From Gymnopus androsaceus JB14 (taxonomy: Eukaryota > Basidiomycota > Agaricomycetes > Agaricales > Omphalotaceae): 33,133 nt of DNA. Positions 9,474 to 19,271 of the stretch are shown here, piece by piece. The stretch lies in contig ML769735.1 in NCBI GenBank assembly GCA_009733575.1, positions 1 through 33,133 of the forward strand. Direction: 5' to 3'. The notes under the pieces were generated by a model. It was given only the letters and a program-made list of their open reading frames with translations. It was not told the DNA's origin and did no database searches. Position 1 is the stretch's first letter; each line of letters begins with the position of its first letter. The position numbers were made by a program, and so were the translations under genes.

Positions 9474-10201
9474 GGTAAATGTAATAATGAAGACTGTTTC
9501 TTGCAAAACGCGTATAAGTGCACGTTGAGACTGGGGAACACGCTTCTTATAAAAACGCGAAAGTTCTAGATGGTAAGGTTTAAGGTTCTAGACACGGAGA
9601 AAGCAGAGTCTACGTTGAACCAGGTCGAAGGTCGGAATCCGATTTTCTCCGAGCTTCCTGCGCTTAGGTGTGCTGGTGTGCTGGTAAGTATAACTATAGT
9701 TGCCCCCTGTGTTTGCCAAGTGGACAGCTTAATTGGCAGTCATACATCATTCGATTTACCTTTGAGGAAGATACTTGAGAACCGACACTCTACCACTTTG
9801 AATCCAACGCTGTAAAGCAAGTATCAGCTCAATAGGTCTAGACAAGTGATATAATTTCTGCCCAAATGCAGCTCACTCAGGCGCAAGTGAACGGTACATT
9901 TCAGTGAGTACCTTTACTGCCGAAATGAGACCACTCAAGTACACCACTCATGTGCTAACAGCAGTTATCACCAGCGACGTCTTTGAGTTGTTGAATAAGA
10001 TTAAGAAATCTCTCTGATAAGAATATCAACTCGATAGTAGAAATTAAACTAGCACAAATAGATCCACTTTCCAGCATTCATCCGTAGTTCTAGCGACGAA
10101 ATGTGCAGTCCACGTAAGGATATAAACAAGGCTTTCTATTCAGATTTCCACAGCGCACAAATTCGCGCAATATGTGCAGCGGGGGACCCGGGTTTTCTAG
10201 C
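9474..10201. other. Intergenic region, no supportable gene
   Basis: The region upstream of the F-box-like gene and downstream of the secreted-protein gene. An 82-codon frame at 9570-9815 begins with ATG but has unremarkable composition and no motif, so I do not call it. There are no clear repeats. Confidence 0.45.
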
Positions 10202-11156
10202 CTATAGTCCTGCAACTTGACTTGCAAACGGTGTCCAATCTGCCTTCGGATGCTCGGATTTCAAGAATTCGGCTAAACAAGTCATAGGAAGAATTTGTAT
10301 CAACAGTAAAAATCGATTTCTGAAAGAAAACTTACTGCGAGTTAAAATCTCCCATTCCAGGCCAAATAGATTTTTACCATCCTGAAGAACCCAATAGTAA
10401 TGTGGAACAAACATCGATGGGCCAGATTTGCGCTCGACGTTCTCGTAGGTGATGACGAGGGTTTTGGAAGTATCATAATCTTTCGGCGGTTTCAGACCAC
10501 TCTGACCGTGTTGTTTTGCCTGCGTATGAGTCAAGAATTCGGCTTCGGTGAATGGCCTCTTGATTTGTTTAGCGGGGATGTATAACTGTTAGTAGGACAA
10601 GTTAATAACATGTAGTCATGAAAGAGAGTATTCGTGCTCGCTTTTGTAACCTTTGAGACATCCTGGATATTCGCCTTCCATATTGCCTAATGAATCATAA
10701 ATGAAATTCTATGAACGCGACCGAGAAAAAGCATCACAACAATTGTTCTTACCACATACTGAACGCTTGGTGGAAGAGTCATAACAGGGTTGGTATAGAT
10801 GTTTGCATAGAAATCCGGGGGAAAAAAGTTCGCATATTCAGCGCCAGTCTCTGATTCCATTTTTACTGTGATTTGTGATTTGCCTTCCATCGCGCTCTAG
10901 AGGTGTTGTATGAGTACTTGCCGAGTGAGAGAACAGAGAAAAAGCCATTTACTTTTGAACCTTTCCAGGCGAGACGAACATCCGGTGCGAAAAGATCTGC
11001 TTTGCCGAAAAGATACTGATACCCTAGAACAGTCAAGCTTGACGTGGGCTGTTCACCTTTCGCCTCATGAGGACTGTGGTTAATGGGAGACCCGGAGACG
11101 ACTACTAGTCCGATTAGCAGAATCAAACAAGTAGAAAGATTGGGATAGAGAAACAT
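10202..11156 (-). CDS. Secreted protein of unknown function, 234 aa
   Basis: Five exons on the minus strand (11156-10953, 10896-10753, 10686-10651, 10585-10336, 10272-10202) joined by GT-AG introns of 56-65 bases give 705 bases, exactly in frame to TAG. The ATG at 11156 opens a classical signal peptide: MFLYPNLSTC then a hydrophobic core LILLIGLVVV, with cleavage likely near VSGS/PINH. The mature part contains LTVLGYQYLFGKADLFAPDV, a segment rich in Pro and aromatic residues (NFFPPDFYANIYTNPVMTLP), and VPHYYWVLQDGKNLFGLEWE. No cysteine pattern or catalytic motif was recognised. Exact frame conservation over four introns makes the model strong although the family is unknown to me. Candidate extracellular protein of a saprotroph or symbiont. 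Confidence 0.75.
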
Positions 11157-11547
11157 GAATCCAGAGACCAGCTCCGAAAAAGATATAAAGAGGATGTTTG
11201 AGAGCACCGGGCGACTGATCCAATCCAGATATATGGTAGGTTCTTTATAAATTCTCAGAAAATTTGAAAATCCCCATCACTTGTCAAGGAAGGAAGGAAG
11301 GAAGTACATTACACGGCTTGGTCCAAGATCTGAACGCCGGCGGCTGAAAGTGCACAACTGATAGCACTGAACGTTCGTTGAACGCGCACGGGATGCAGAT
11401 CCGACGGAAACAGCCTGCTGCACAAGTCACTGAAGTCTTTCCGTAGGCGTACAGTATTTTTGCTATTAACGGGCCATTAATTATTGAAGTATATACATAG
11501 TAATCTGGCATCGCACATACAGTACTGGTATGTATAGGAAGTTGAGT
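11157..11547. other. Intergenic region with short AAGG tract
   Basis: Holds the putative promoter of the secreted-protein gene (a TATA-like CTTTATATC on the minus strand near 11180) and a short GGAAGGAAGGAAGG run near 11287-11302. No gene seen. Confidence 0.4.
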
Positions 11548-13474
11548 TCAAACCGCTGATGAAGACATCTCCGGGGACTTTCGCGACATGTTTTCGGGCA
11601 CTTCAGTATCAGCCCGGATGAGTTCAGCGACATTGAACTCGACTTGGCGATCTACGAATACTTCCATGCGCTGTAGAGCGAATTTTAATGATTGTTGAAT
11701 GAAACAGAAAAAAGACGCACGTCATCATCAATGGCATCATGCTTGTTCGTAGTGGAGATGGGTTGCAATCGGTGTGAACTTCCGTCGTTTGCGCCATTTG
11801 CGCGAATCGGAATTCCAACTGGGCGAGTCCAGCGATACCAGTTGCGAAGGTTAAGTGTGGCAAGCACGGAGTTTGAGTAGACTGTTGCCAGAACAGAACT
11901 ATTAGCAATCATCTTTATGATGTTTCAATAAACGTACATTTGGCAATAGTGAAGTAGATGCCCAAATAAACAAAATTATGGGGAAGGGCTAGCCACTGAA
12001 GGGGGGTGATTAGTGGATGAAACATATGAATGATATCCCCAACGTACACAGATAATAGAAGTAATGACAACAGCACTGGCGAAAGCATTTCATGAGAGGT
12101 GAAAATCAAACGGCAGAATAGAAATTACCAAGTTAGAATCCCATCGTTGATTGTGAATACCATAACTGCATCAACAACCTCCTGCGTTCGTGAGTATCCT
12201 TGTTTAAGATTTCGAAGATAGTAGTAACGAGCCGCGGAGACGATAATGTCAGTGACTGAGGGCGTGTACAATTAGTAGGGAAAATTGCCTTCAGGATATC
12301 ATACAAACCTGCAGAGACAAATAAACCACTGGTGAATAGAATCTAATTTGCCACGGTGGGGTAACGATTAAAATCCACGTATCTCCTATGATACGCACTT
12401 ACCTTGAACTTGGCTGCAAACACAGGGAACGTCTTCGTAATCATCCTGGAAGTCATCAGCACCATGTCCTTCAAACTGATATCTCAGAGCAAGCGTACAT
12501 TTCAGTAGTTGTAGCTGCGTGTCTCAGATGAGTGTGGACCAAACTCTCCAACGAATTATAAAACTCACAGAACGCAAGGCCTGAAAGTAGAATAAGAGGT
12601 AAGGCCGCTGACCGTTTAAAATATCGACGTACCCACTCGGACAATAGAAAGAAACGCCTGAGATATATTAAGCTTTAAAGAAAGTCATGAAAGTGTCGAG
12701 ACATACAATTGGCCCAGTCAGCCACCAGTTCCGCTTGCTCACTATAAAACAATTGGGGATTTTAGAAAGTGTCGTAGACCTGGTGAAAATTAACCTACTC
12801 CGGTGAATTCTCCATGCGTAGAAGCTGCATTGCCAAAGTTGTTAGAGATTAGAACTCAGGATAAAGGGATTGCAAACCTGTTTACGCTCAGAGTGATAAT
12901 GGCCGTCATTGCAACAGTAATCTGGGAATTTGGCCATTCAGACTACTGCATTTTGGATAACGAGAGGTCATTGCGTACCGCAATAGTTCTGTTAAACGTT
13001 CAGCATGTTAGTGGCAAGTTACATATTAAAAGCGATCCTGCAAAACGAACGGGAAGATTATTTTAACGACATCTGGATTGCCAAATCCCTCAATAAGAAA
13101 TCGCCACATCGTGGTGCAAATCAGAATAGTGTGCACGGCATCAGTGAGCCTGGACAGCAAGAGTGGTTGTGAGACCATGTTAGTCAATGTATGCTGAACG
13201 GCACGTACCAAATCCACCCAACCTATCCCAGCCACCTTGAATTAATTCAAGTTCAATCGAACGTGGAGATTAACGTACCAGAGCCTTGTATCGAAACGCA
13301 TCGGAAGGAAATATTAGGAAATACAGAAAAGTCTGGAAGCCCAGCACTGCTGAAAGCCTTGAACAGAGACGATGAACGAGCCAGATAGAAGGAGAAACAA
13401 TATGATTCTCACCCAACAGCGATCATACATCCGGCAAAAGCAGCACCTAGCGTCGGGCGCACGTCAAAGGACAT
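11548..13474 (-). CDS. DUF6534-type seven-transmembrane protein
   Basis: The minus strand starts with ATG at 13474: MSFDVRPTLGAAFAGCMIAV, then after an intron LSAVLGFQTFLYFLIFPSDA and FRYKAL. Later exons give DAVHTILICTTMWRFLIEGF and GNPD, TVAMTAIITLSVN, FYAWRIHRMSKRNWWLTGPI, AFLSIVRVGLAF, TKTFPVFAAKFK, RYYYLRNLKQGYSRTQEVVD, VFTINDGILTCAVVITSIIC, WLALPHNFVYLGIYFTIAKF, YSNSVLATLNLRNWYRWTRP, and the final VFVDRQVEFNVAELI up to TGA at 11548. These are the landmark blocks of the large Agaricomycete DUF6534 family (seven hydrophobic helices, cytosolic tail, function unknown). About twelve short introns. The tiny exon near 13223-13235 leaves the frame one base off the next acceptor by my reading, so either I misplaced a junction or this copy also has a lesion. 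Confidence 0.8.
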
Positions 13475-13681
13475 AGCGCGTGTGGTTGGTTCGTCAAAGA
13501 ATCAAAAAAGGAGGGGAGACAGGGTGTATGGGGATTGACTTTAAAGCAGCCAAATTATATAGAGTGTATCGCATGTTTGATCTATGGGAGCAAGTATGGG
13601 AGTGTCATCAAGATATGCGGAAGAAAGTATCAAATTTTGATACCGGTGTACAGAAACACTCACTGCTCTGAACAGGAACAA

Positions 13682-13963
13682 TTATAACCTATGTCGAAAA
13701 TGGGGAGTGAGGACGGCACGTTGATCATGACAGTATGTTGATAGCTTGTTACAATAGATGTACGGGGCAACACCTGAAAGAATGTACCCGGAAATGGTAA
13801 CGCATACATAATCATTTTCACGTTCCAAGGGAGCCTGCCCGGTTGCTTCAAATGTATCCAGGAATGGAGCCAACACCTCGTCAGGTGTTGCCTGACTCTC
13901 GTACAGCTTCGAGCCTCGAGGAAAAGATTCAGTGTCGCCTTTAAATTCCGCACAAGAGCACAT
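13682..13963 (-). CDS. Small hypothetical frame
   Basis: From an ATG at 13963 the frame reads MCSCAEFKGDTESFPRGSKL and continues with an acidic, protein-like composition to about residue 60 (ENDYVCVTISG), where a GTACATTC donor-like site occurs. Beyond this the translation looks random, so the tail is probably intron or unrelated. An overlapping frame from an ATG at 13989 is also open. It may be a remnant of a larger gene disrupted by the NTPase-like relic that begins 50 bases away. No family recognised. Confidence 0.25.
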   Translation of the reverse strand: MCSCAEFKGDTESFPRGSKLYESQATPDEVLAPFLDTFEATGQAPLERENDYVCVTISGYILSGVAPYIYCNKLSTYCHDQRAVLTPHFRHRL

Positions 13964-14012
13964 TCTTGTTCCTCTTCTCTCCTAGCCATGCAGTCATGCA
14001 GTGCCTTGATTC

Positions 14013-16146
14013 ATGTTCAATCCATCTATTCCTCCTCTGGTTGATCCAATACGTTGTTCAGAGTTAGACTCGCTAACCAAAATTCCCGAGATAGAGTTGT
14101 GGGGTTATGGGCGCCTAACTGGGATCAAGAGACGATCGCGGACCGACAAGCGCCCAATTCAACCTTGTCTTCAGCACCAGCTACATGAACGTGAGTGACA
14201 CAGGTGAACAGCATCATTTCCTTCGATTTCCTCATTCTCCGGCTCCAGAAGCATACCAGGACTTATTTACTCTAGCATGGAACCGACAACCTACCGTCCT
14301 CATTACCAACCCCGCTCCTCAATGGAGTTCGCTTCACAATTCTCGTTCTATGCGCATGCCTCAAATTTATCCTAGACAAGCAACAGAGATTCTTATCTTG
14401 AAGGAGTATGAGAGAGTATATGATGACATGGAATGGTTCTTCTCCGGCCAAACACCGCCGTTCCTTACGCCTTTTGACGAGGAAGACACCCTCTGAGCAC
14501 GGTGGGAGATGGATTTGATTGCAGAGAGCGAGGATCCCGACACTGCTCCCGACTTGCCTGCCCATCTTGAATTTTCCGTACTCGATTTTCCTGATCTTCC
14601 GGGCCCACCACTGGAACAGACGGGCCACATAGTAAGAATCGTGGCTTCATTGTCCTTGGACAACCCGGTATCGGGAAATCCCTCTGGTTGTTGTTTGCAG
14701 TAAGCAAGCGTCTGCTTGCGAGGCAGCCTACCTTTCTCCAGCTATTCCCTGGATTTGTCGTTATCTTTTGTGAGCAAGGTGCTTTCCAATTCGGCAAAGA
14801 TGTTATCAAGGCTCTATCCGCGGACCCTACGAACCTTGGTCCCAAAGACTTCTACTTCATCGATTCAAACGAAACACTCATCACCCCGCCTCTTTCTGTT
14901 GTCGCCACAGAAGCACGAATCATTCAAATAACATTGCCTCGGCTCGAGCAGCTGGACTGGGACCGAAAGACCACATTTACAACCATAACTTACCTTATGA
15001 AGCCTTTCACACTGGATGAACTCTATTTGCTATGTCCCTGGTTCTTGACCTGAATTGTCTTAAATCTTTTCCTTCACAGTGCACGTTACCAACCGCCGCC
15101 TGTACCGTCGCTCGAGGATCTTTCCAAGTTTTATGTTACCTATGGACCCTCCGCCCGCCTTGCATACGCTCATGCCTCAAATCAGGATCAATACGAGATG
15201 GAACTCGTCAAACTTATCCGAGCTCACGATCGAAAAGAGCTTGATCAGCTTGTTGAGGGCTTCCCATCTCAATTTTGATAACAAAGTTTCCCATCAACTC
15301 TTTCTCATAAAACCCGCGCGCGATCGTCAGGACTGCATTCCGGCCATGATCAGCAGTCATGTTTGTGAAAAAATCAAGGAACACCTGGCAGACGAGTGAA
15401 CTCTTTTTGCCAAGAAGATTTAGGACACTTCTCTTTTGCATTCATACACTCGAGTGGGGGCAGGACAGATCCTTGAAGACCGATTGCATGGTCTTTTGCG
15501 AGATGGTCATCCCTGGGATGCTCACCCTATGGTCAAACTTTTGACGGACAGCGATACGGACACCGTTTATGTCACTGGATCTATTTCCATAACCAAAACA
15601 TTTCATCTTCATCCACCTCACTTGCGAACAACGGATGCATCACATACTCGACGCTCCTTAGAGCTTTGCACCTTTGATAATGATGGGCTCTCTCGTGAGC
15701 AAATCCGTTCTGATGTATATTTCCGCCCACTTTCAGCTTTCCAAGCTACATTCGACTCCTTCATTTGCGATCCGGAACAAGAGACGATATATGTTTTTCA
15801 ATTCACTGTTTCTGCAAAGCATTCTGTGAAATGCTCAGGCTTGGTGATGTTGGCAAAGCTTTGCTCAGACTTCAAAATTGTCTACATTGTTTTCACTCCA
15901 ACTAAATTGCCATTTGGAAAGCAATCCGAGCCATTGGTAGTTGAAAAATGGCATGCTATTGTAAGTTCGGATAGGCTCTTTGCTGTGAGTGCTACTTTTG
16001 AATGTTTGACATGTTGGTTGGCTTATATGTATTCTATACATAGTGAGATGGAGACGAATAGTGCCAATTCAATAGTTATCAACATAATTAAGCATGGTAT
16101 CTTTTTACGTTCAGATGATCGTCAGGTCTTGTTGAGATGGGCTTGA
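14013..16146 (+). pseudogene. CR/Crinkler-like P-loop NTPase with nuclease-like C terminus, degenerate
   Basis: A Walker A motif, FIVLGQPGIGKS, is encoded near 14650-14690 and is followed by LWLLFAVSKRLLARQPTF. Downstream are TPPLSVVATEARIIQITLP and a putative intron of about 55-60 bases ending CACAG at 15079. Then come PSLEDLSKFYVTYGPSARLA, and finally FDSFICDPEQETIYVFQFTV followed by SAKHSVK, which resembles the D...Q-T-..KH-VK core of the restriction-endonuclease-like domain in fungal CR-type proteins. Breaks: an in-frame TGA at 14494, a shift near 14630 just before the Walker motif, another near 15280, and a stop or shift near 15397. The last frame is open to TGA at 16144 but has no ATG. 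The family's described role is NTPase-driven effector or conflict proteins; this copy is inactive as it stands. It sits between two DUF6534 genes on the opposite strand. Confidence 0.6.
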
Positions 16147-16185
16147 AGGCAAGATAATGCATATGTTGCGAAATGAGCTCGTCCG

Positions 16186-17988
16186 TCAGGGAACTTCCTC
16201 CGCCGATTTTTTCGAGCCTGAACAGTGAATGTTGGATCCATCGTCGACGTAATTCCGAAGCAAATCCCCGGATTTGTATTCAATCTGACGGTCTACGAAT
16301 ACCTTGAGCAGAAATATGAGTTTGGTTTAAGTTGCGCACGTGAGAAGGAGGGATACCTACGGCATCATGATGATTAATATGAGGAGAAGGAGTGCTAACG
16401 GGCCTCGAGCTCACAACTGGACCCTCCTTGACTGGAGTCCTATCGCTTACACTCGCGCAATTGGTATTGTCACCGACAGAATTTGAGTCTACTTACATAG
16501 TTACATTTCGAAATTGAGAAATATATCCCTAGGTAGAGAAAATTATCAGGCATGACCAGCCACTATAGTTGCAATGAGGTCCAACGATTAATCGACTAGA
16601 TAATAATGCCTATTGCTTACACATGCGACTGTAGCAATGACCACTGCGCTATGGTAATAAGGGTATGAACAGATGTCGAAAAAGGACAAAAGAGCAATAT
16701 CACCAAGTCAAAAGACCGTCATTAATGGTGAAGACTACGACTGCATCCACAACCTCCTGGGTTGTGATGCAACAAGCTTAAAACATCCATGCTTTCAGCG
16801 GTAGACAGACTAAATACGTACGAAAGAGTAACCCTCCTTTATGTTTCGAAGATAATAGTACCTGGCAGCGGATAGTGCAACATCGGTAACCGCAAAAAGA
16901 ACCAATCCAGCTGTGAACATCATCTAAACGCAAAGCAGTAAGTATTACGAGTGCGATCCTTCCGCATCAGACAAACCTTGAACTTGGAGGCAAATTCGGG
17001 AAATGTCTTCGTGATAATCCTGTTGATCACACTAAAAGATTGAGGGATTTCGTAATTAGGAAGACATCACACAGTGGTTGAAGCTACGAGTAATGTTACC
17101 CTGAGACTATTACCCAGAAAGTTGAAATGTACCTAACGCTAGTCCTATATATGCCGAACGAATTGGAGGGAAGTTGGCCAGAAAAGAAACTTCTACACAC
17201 CGACGCGAGCCACCGACAGCAATGCCTAATAGGTCATATTATGAGTATGTGTCGATATAGAATAGTTTGGCATACAATTGTTCCAGTGAGCCATCAGTTA
17301 TGCTTGATAAAAGGTAGAATACGGACTCCTGTAAATCCTCCATCCATAAAATCTACACTTGGAATAATTAAACCTCAGTGGTAAACAGAGATCGAAGAGA
17401 ACGTACGCATTGACACTCAAGGTAATGATAGCTGTCATCGTGACCGTGGTCTATATAAAAGACGGACGTGTTCAGACGTGTTGAGTTAGTGTAGTAGCCT
17501 ACTAGACTGGTCTAGCAGAAAACATACAGGTAAAGTTCTGCGAATCACCATGAGTTAGGAAATCAGCCTGACTAGTTCGAAACAAAACACGGACGGAAAG
17601 TTTATTTGTACAGCTGCCTGATTAGAAAAGTTCCCGACGATATACCACCAGACTTTTCTGCATATCAAGACAGTATGTACGGCGTCAGTAAACCTGGAAG
17701 AGATCTCGGTTAAGTAGCATTGAGTGAACGAATAGTTGTAGGCATACCATATCCATGCAACCTAAAGTCCCATGATTTGATCAGCGTCGATAGCCAGGTA
17801 AAGAATAAGTAGCATACCAGAGTTTGTAGCGTAGTGCGTCGGAAGGAAAAATCTTGGAAGTAAAGGAAGGTTTGAAATCCAACTATCGCTGAAAGCCTGC
17901 CGAAATTCTCAGCACACATAGCAAGCACATCAACGAGGAGAACACGCTACCCAACAGCCGTTAAACATCCAGCGAGAATGGCACCCAT
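16186..17988 (-). pseudogene. Second DUF6534-type gene, decayed paralog
   Basis: Clearly homologous exon by exon to the gene at 11548-13474: MGAILAGCLTAV, LSAIVGFQTFLYF, VAWIWFTDAVHTVLIC, TTVTMTAIITLSVNA, FYGWRIYR, ALLSVARV, TKTFPEFASKFK, TDVALSAARYYYLRNIKEGY, EVVDAVVVFTINDGLLT, CAVVIATVAC, WLVMPDNFLYLGIYFSISK, VFVDRQIEYKSGDLLRN, ending TGA at 16186. Lesions: the block matching RNWWLTG has TGG changed to TGA at 17294-17296 and its acceptor is disturbed. The start region carries one extra base relative to the paralog. Exon 2 carries two mutually compensating single-base indels. The conserved VLATLNLRNWYRW block is deleted and the intron there has collapsed to about 16 bases. One extra intron (16757-16821) is absent from the paralog. 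Confidence 0.75.
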
Positions 17989-18085
17989 CGTCGAGTGTAC
18001 GTTGATAATCCATGGAGTATTTTACCGATGGTGACACTGGAGAGTAAAAGACGAGAAGGCCACACGACTAGCGTATATTCTTGAT

Positions 18086-18790
18086 TTAAAAATCGAAAAA
18101 AAACTCTTCCTTATGTACGAAAGTGAGGTTTTCCATGGCAAGTCTGAAGACGTCTTGTCGGATAATATCGTTATAGGTCCAGGCGGTAAAACCGCTGCAA
18201 GAATAATAATACGTGAAGATATCTAGACAACTCCTAGGAAATGGTAATTTGAGAAACAATTTGTACTTACTGGGTACGTCCCATGTAATACACAGCAGAG
18301 CAGGCATATAGTGAACAGCCGGCTGGACTAGAAAGCTCCCAAGATGCTTATAGTAAACCTGTTAAGTATAAAGCTCAAGTGATCCAGAGTTATCCAGTTT
18401 CATTAAGCTGTTTGGCTCGGAACCTCTTTACGGCGATCTTCTTCAGATGATAGAGCTCCCGCAGCGGCTTGAACATGAGTGGCGTCCAATTCAGCGCTCG
18501 AAAACGTATCGGTGGTTTGGCAACGGATATATTTACGTCGTCCGGAATTGGCCTTAGTAACAGATCTGGCTCCAGGATTTCTCTGACATTCTCCTGCTCA
18601 GTGGACCCAAGCTTGACCGAAGCGTGAGTCTCCAGAAACAACGTTGCCCAAAGTTTTGAACTTGAAGATGCCACTGAATGCTGGTACTTTAAAGATAACT
18701 TCTGGCGCACGGTAATGTGTGTCCTCCTGCAGTAAAAGCCAAAGTTCATCGATCTTGGTAGAGCAATAAATCTCACTGGAGAGAGAGAGA
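18086..18790 (-). pseudogene. Unassigned minus-strand gene or relic
   Basis: Protein-like text appears in two overlapping frames. One reads IYCSTKIDELWLLLQEDTHY then RAPEVIFKVPAFSGIFKFKT up to a stop near 18608. The other carries on as STEQENVREILEPDLLLRPI and FRALNWTPLMFKPLRELYHL, ending near 18390. A possible intron then joins to YYKHLGSFLVQPAVHYMPAL, and a second intron (GTAAGT to TTGCAG, about 18190-18270) follows. The frame switch near 18600-18620 indicates a single frameshift or an unseen junction. The right exon contains a short hydrophobic stretch. I do not recognise the family. Confidence 0.3.
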
Positions 18791-18874
18791 ATCAGTACTA
18801 GTCCAAGAATTGGTAATTTCTATTCTTCGCGAGAGTAGTGACCACTAAGAAGATCTTTGTAGCAGTTCAGATAA

Positions 18875-18972
18875 TCCGATATGGTGTAGTGGCTAACATT
18901 ATCGCCTCTCATGGAATGTGATGATGAATGAAAAATCGCGCGATAGCCCGGGGTTCGATTCCCCGTGTCGGA
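18875..18972 (+). tRNA. tRNA-Glu (anticodon CTC), with 27-base intron
   Basis: The acceptor arms TCCGATA (18875-18881) and TGTCGGA (18966-18972) pair with one T-G wobble. D arm GTGT/ACAT, anticodon stem ATCGC/GCGAT, and T arm GGGG-TTCGATT-CCCC are all present. The loop reads C-T-CTC-A, placing anticodon CTC at 18908-18910. An intron lies one base after the anticodon (18912-18938), the canonical eukaryotic position. A box (TGGTGTAGTGG) and B box (GGTTCGATTCC, 18952-18962) are intact, and no CCA is encoded. The mature length is 71 bases before CCA addition. It decodes GAG. Confidence 0.95.
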
Positions 18973-18997
18973 ATGTGAAAGTCCACAATACGTGGTG

Positions 18998-19017
18998 TTT
19001 TTTCTTTTTTTTTTTTT
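18998..19017 (+). terminator. T-run, RNA polymerase III terminator
   Basis: A run of T residues broken by a single C begins about 25 bases after the tRNA 3' end, as expected for Pol III termination of the tRNA-Glu transcript. Confidence 0.75.
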
Positions 19018-19271
19018 GGCTAGACTTGACGAAAAAATCCTTTATACACTATGTAAATTACAAACAATGAAATAGCCTACAGAAAGACGAACAGCAAAGC
19101 GAGGAAAAGCGAAAGAGCAATCACAAACCACATATAGCTAATAGCAGAGGCCGAACATGTGTAAAGTACCTACAGAATCATTCCCATTACACTCTTGAAC
19201 AGTATGTACATAGTATCGACATCTAAGTATGTGTGCCGCAAAAGAAAACGTCCAGCGGCACGATAAAGTTA

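Noticed and set aside
9570..9815. Possible 81-codon gene
   Set aside because: Starts with ATG but shows no motif, no splice signals and no compositional support.
17988..18025. Alternative upstream ATG (at about 18013) for the second DUF6534 copy
   Set aside because: It is out of frame with the conserved GAILAGC block by one base, so it supports decay of the start and not an intact gene.
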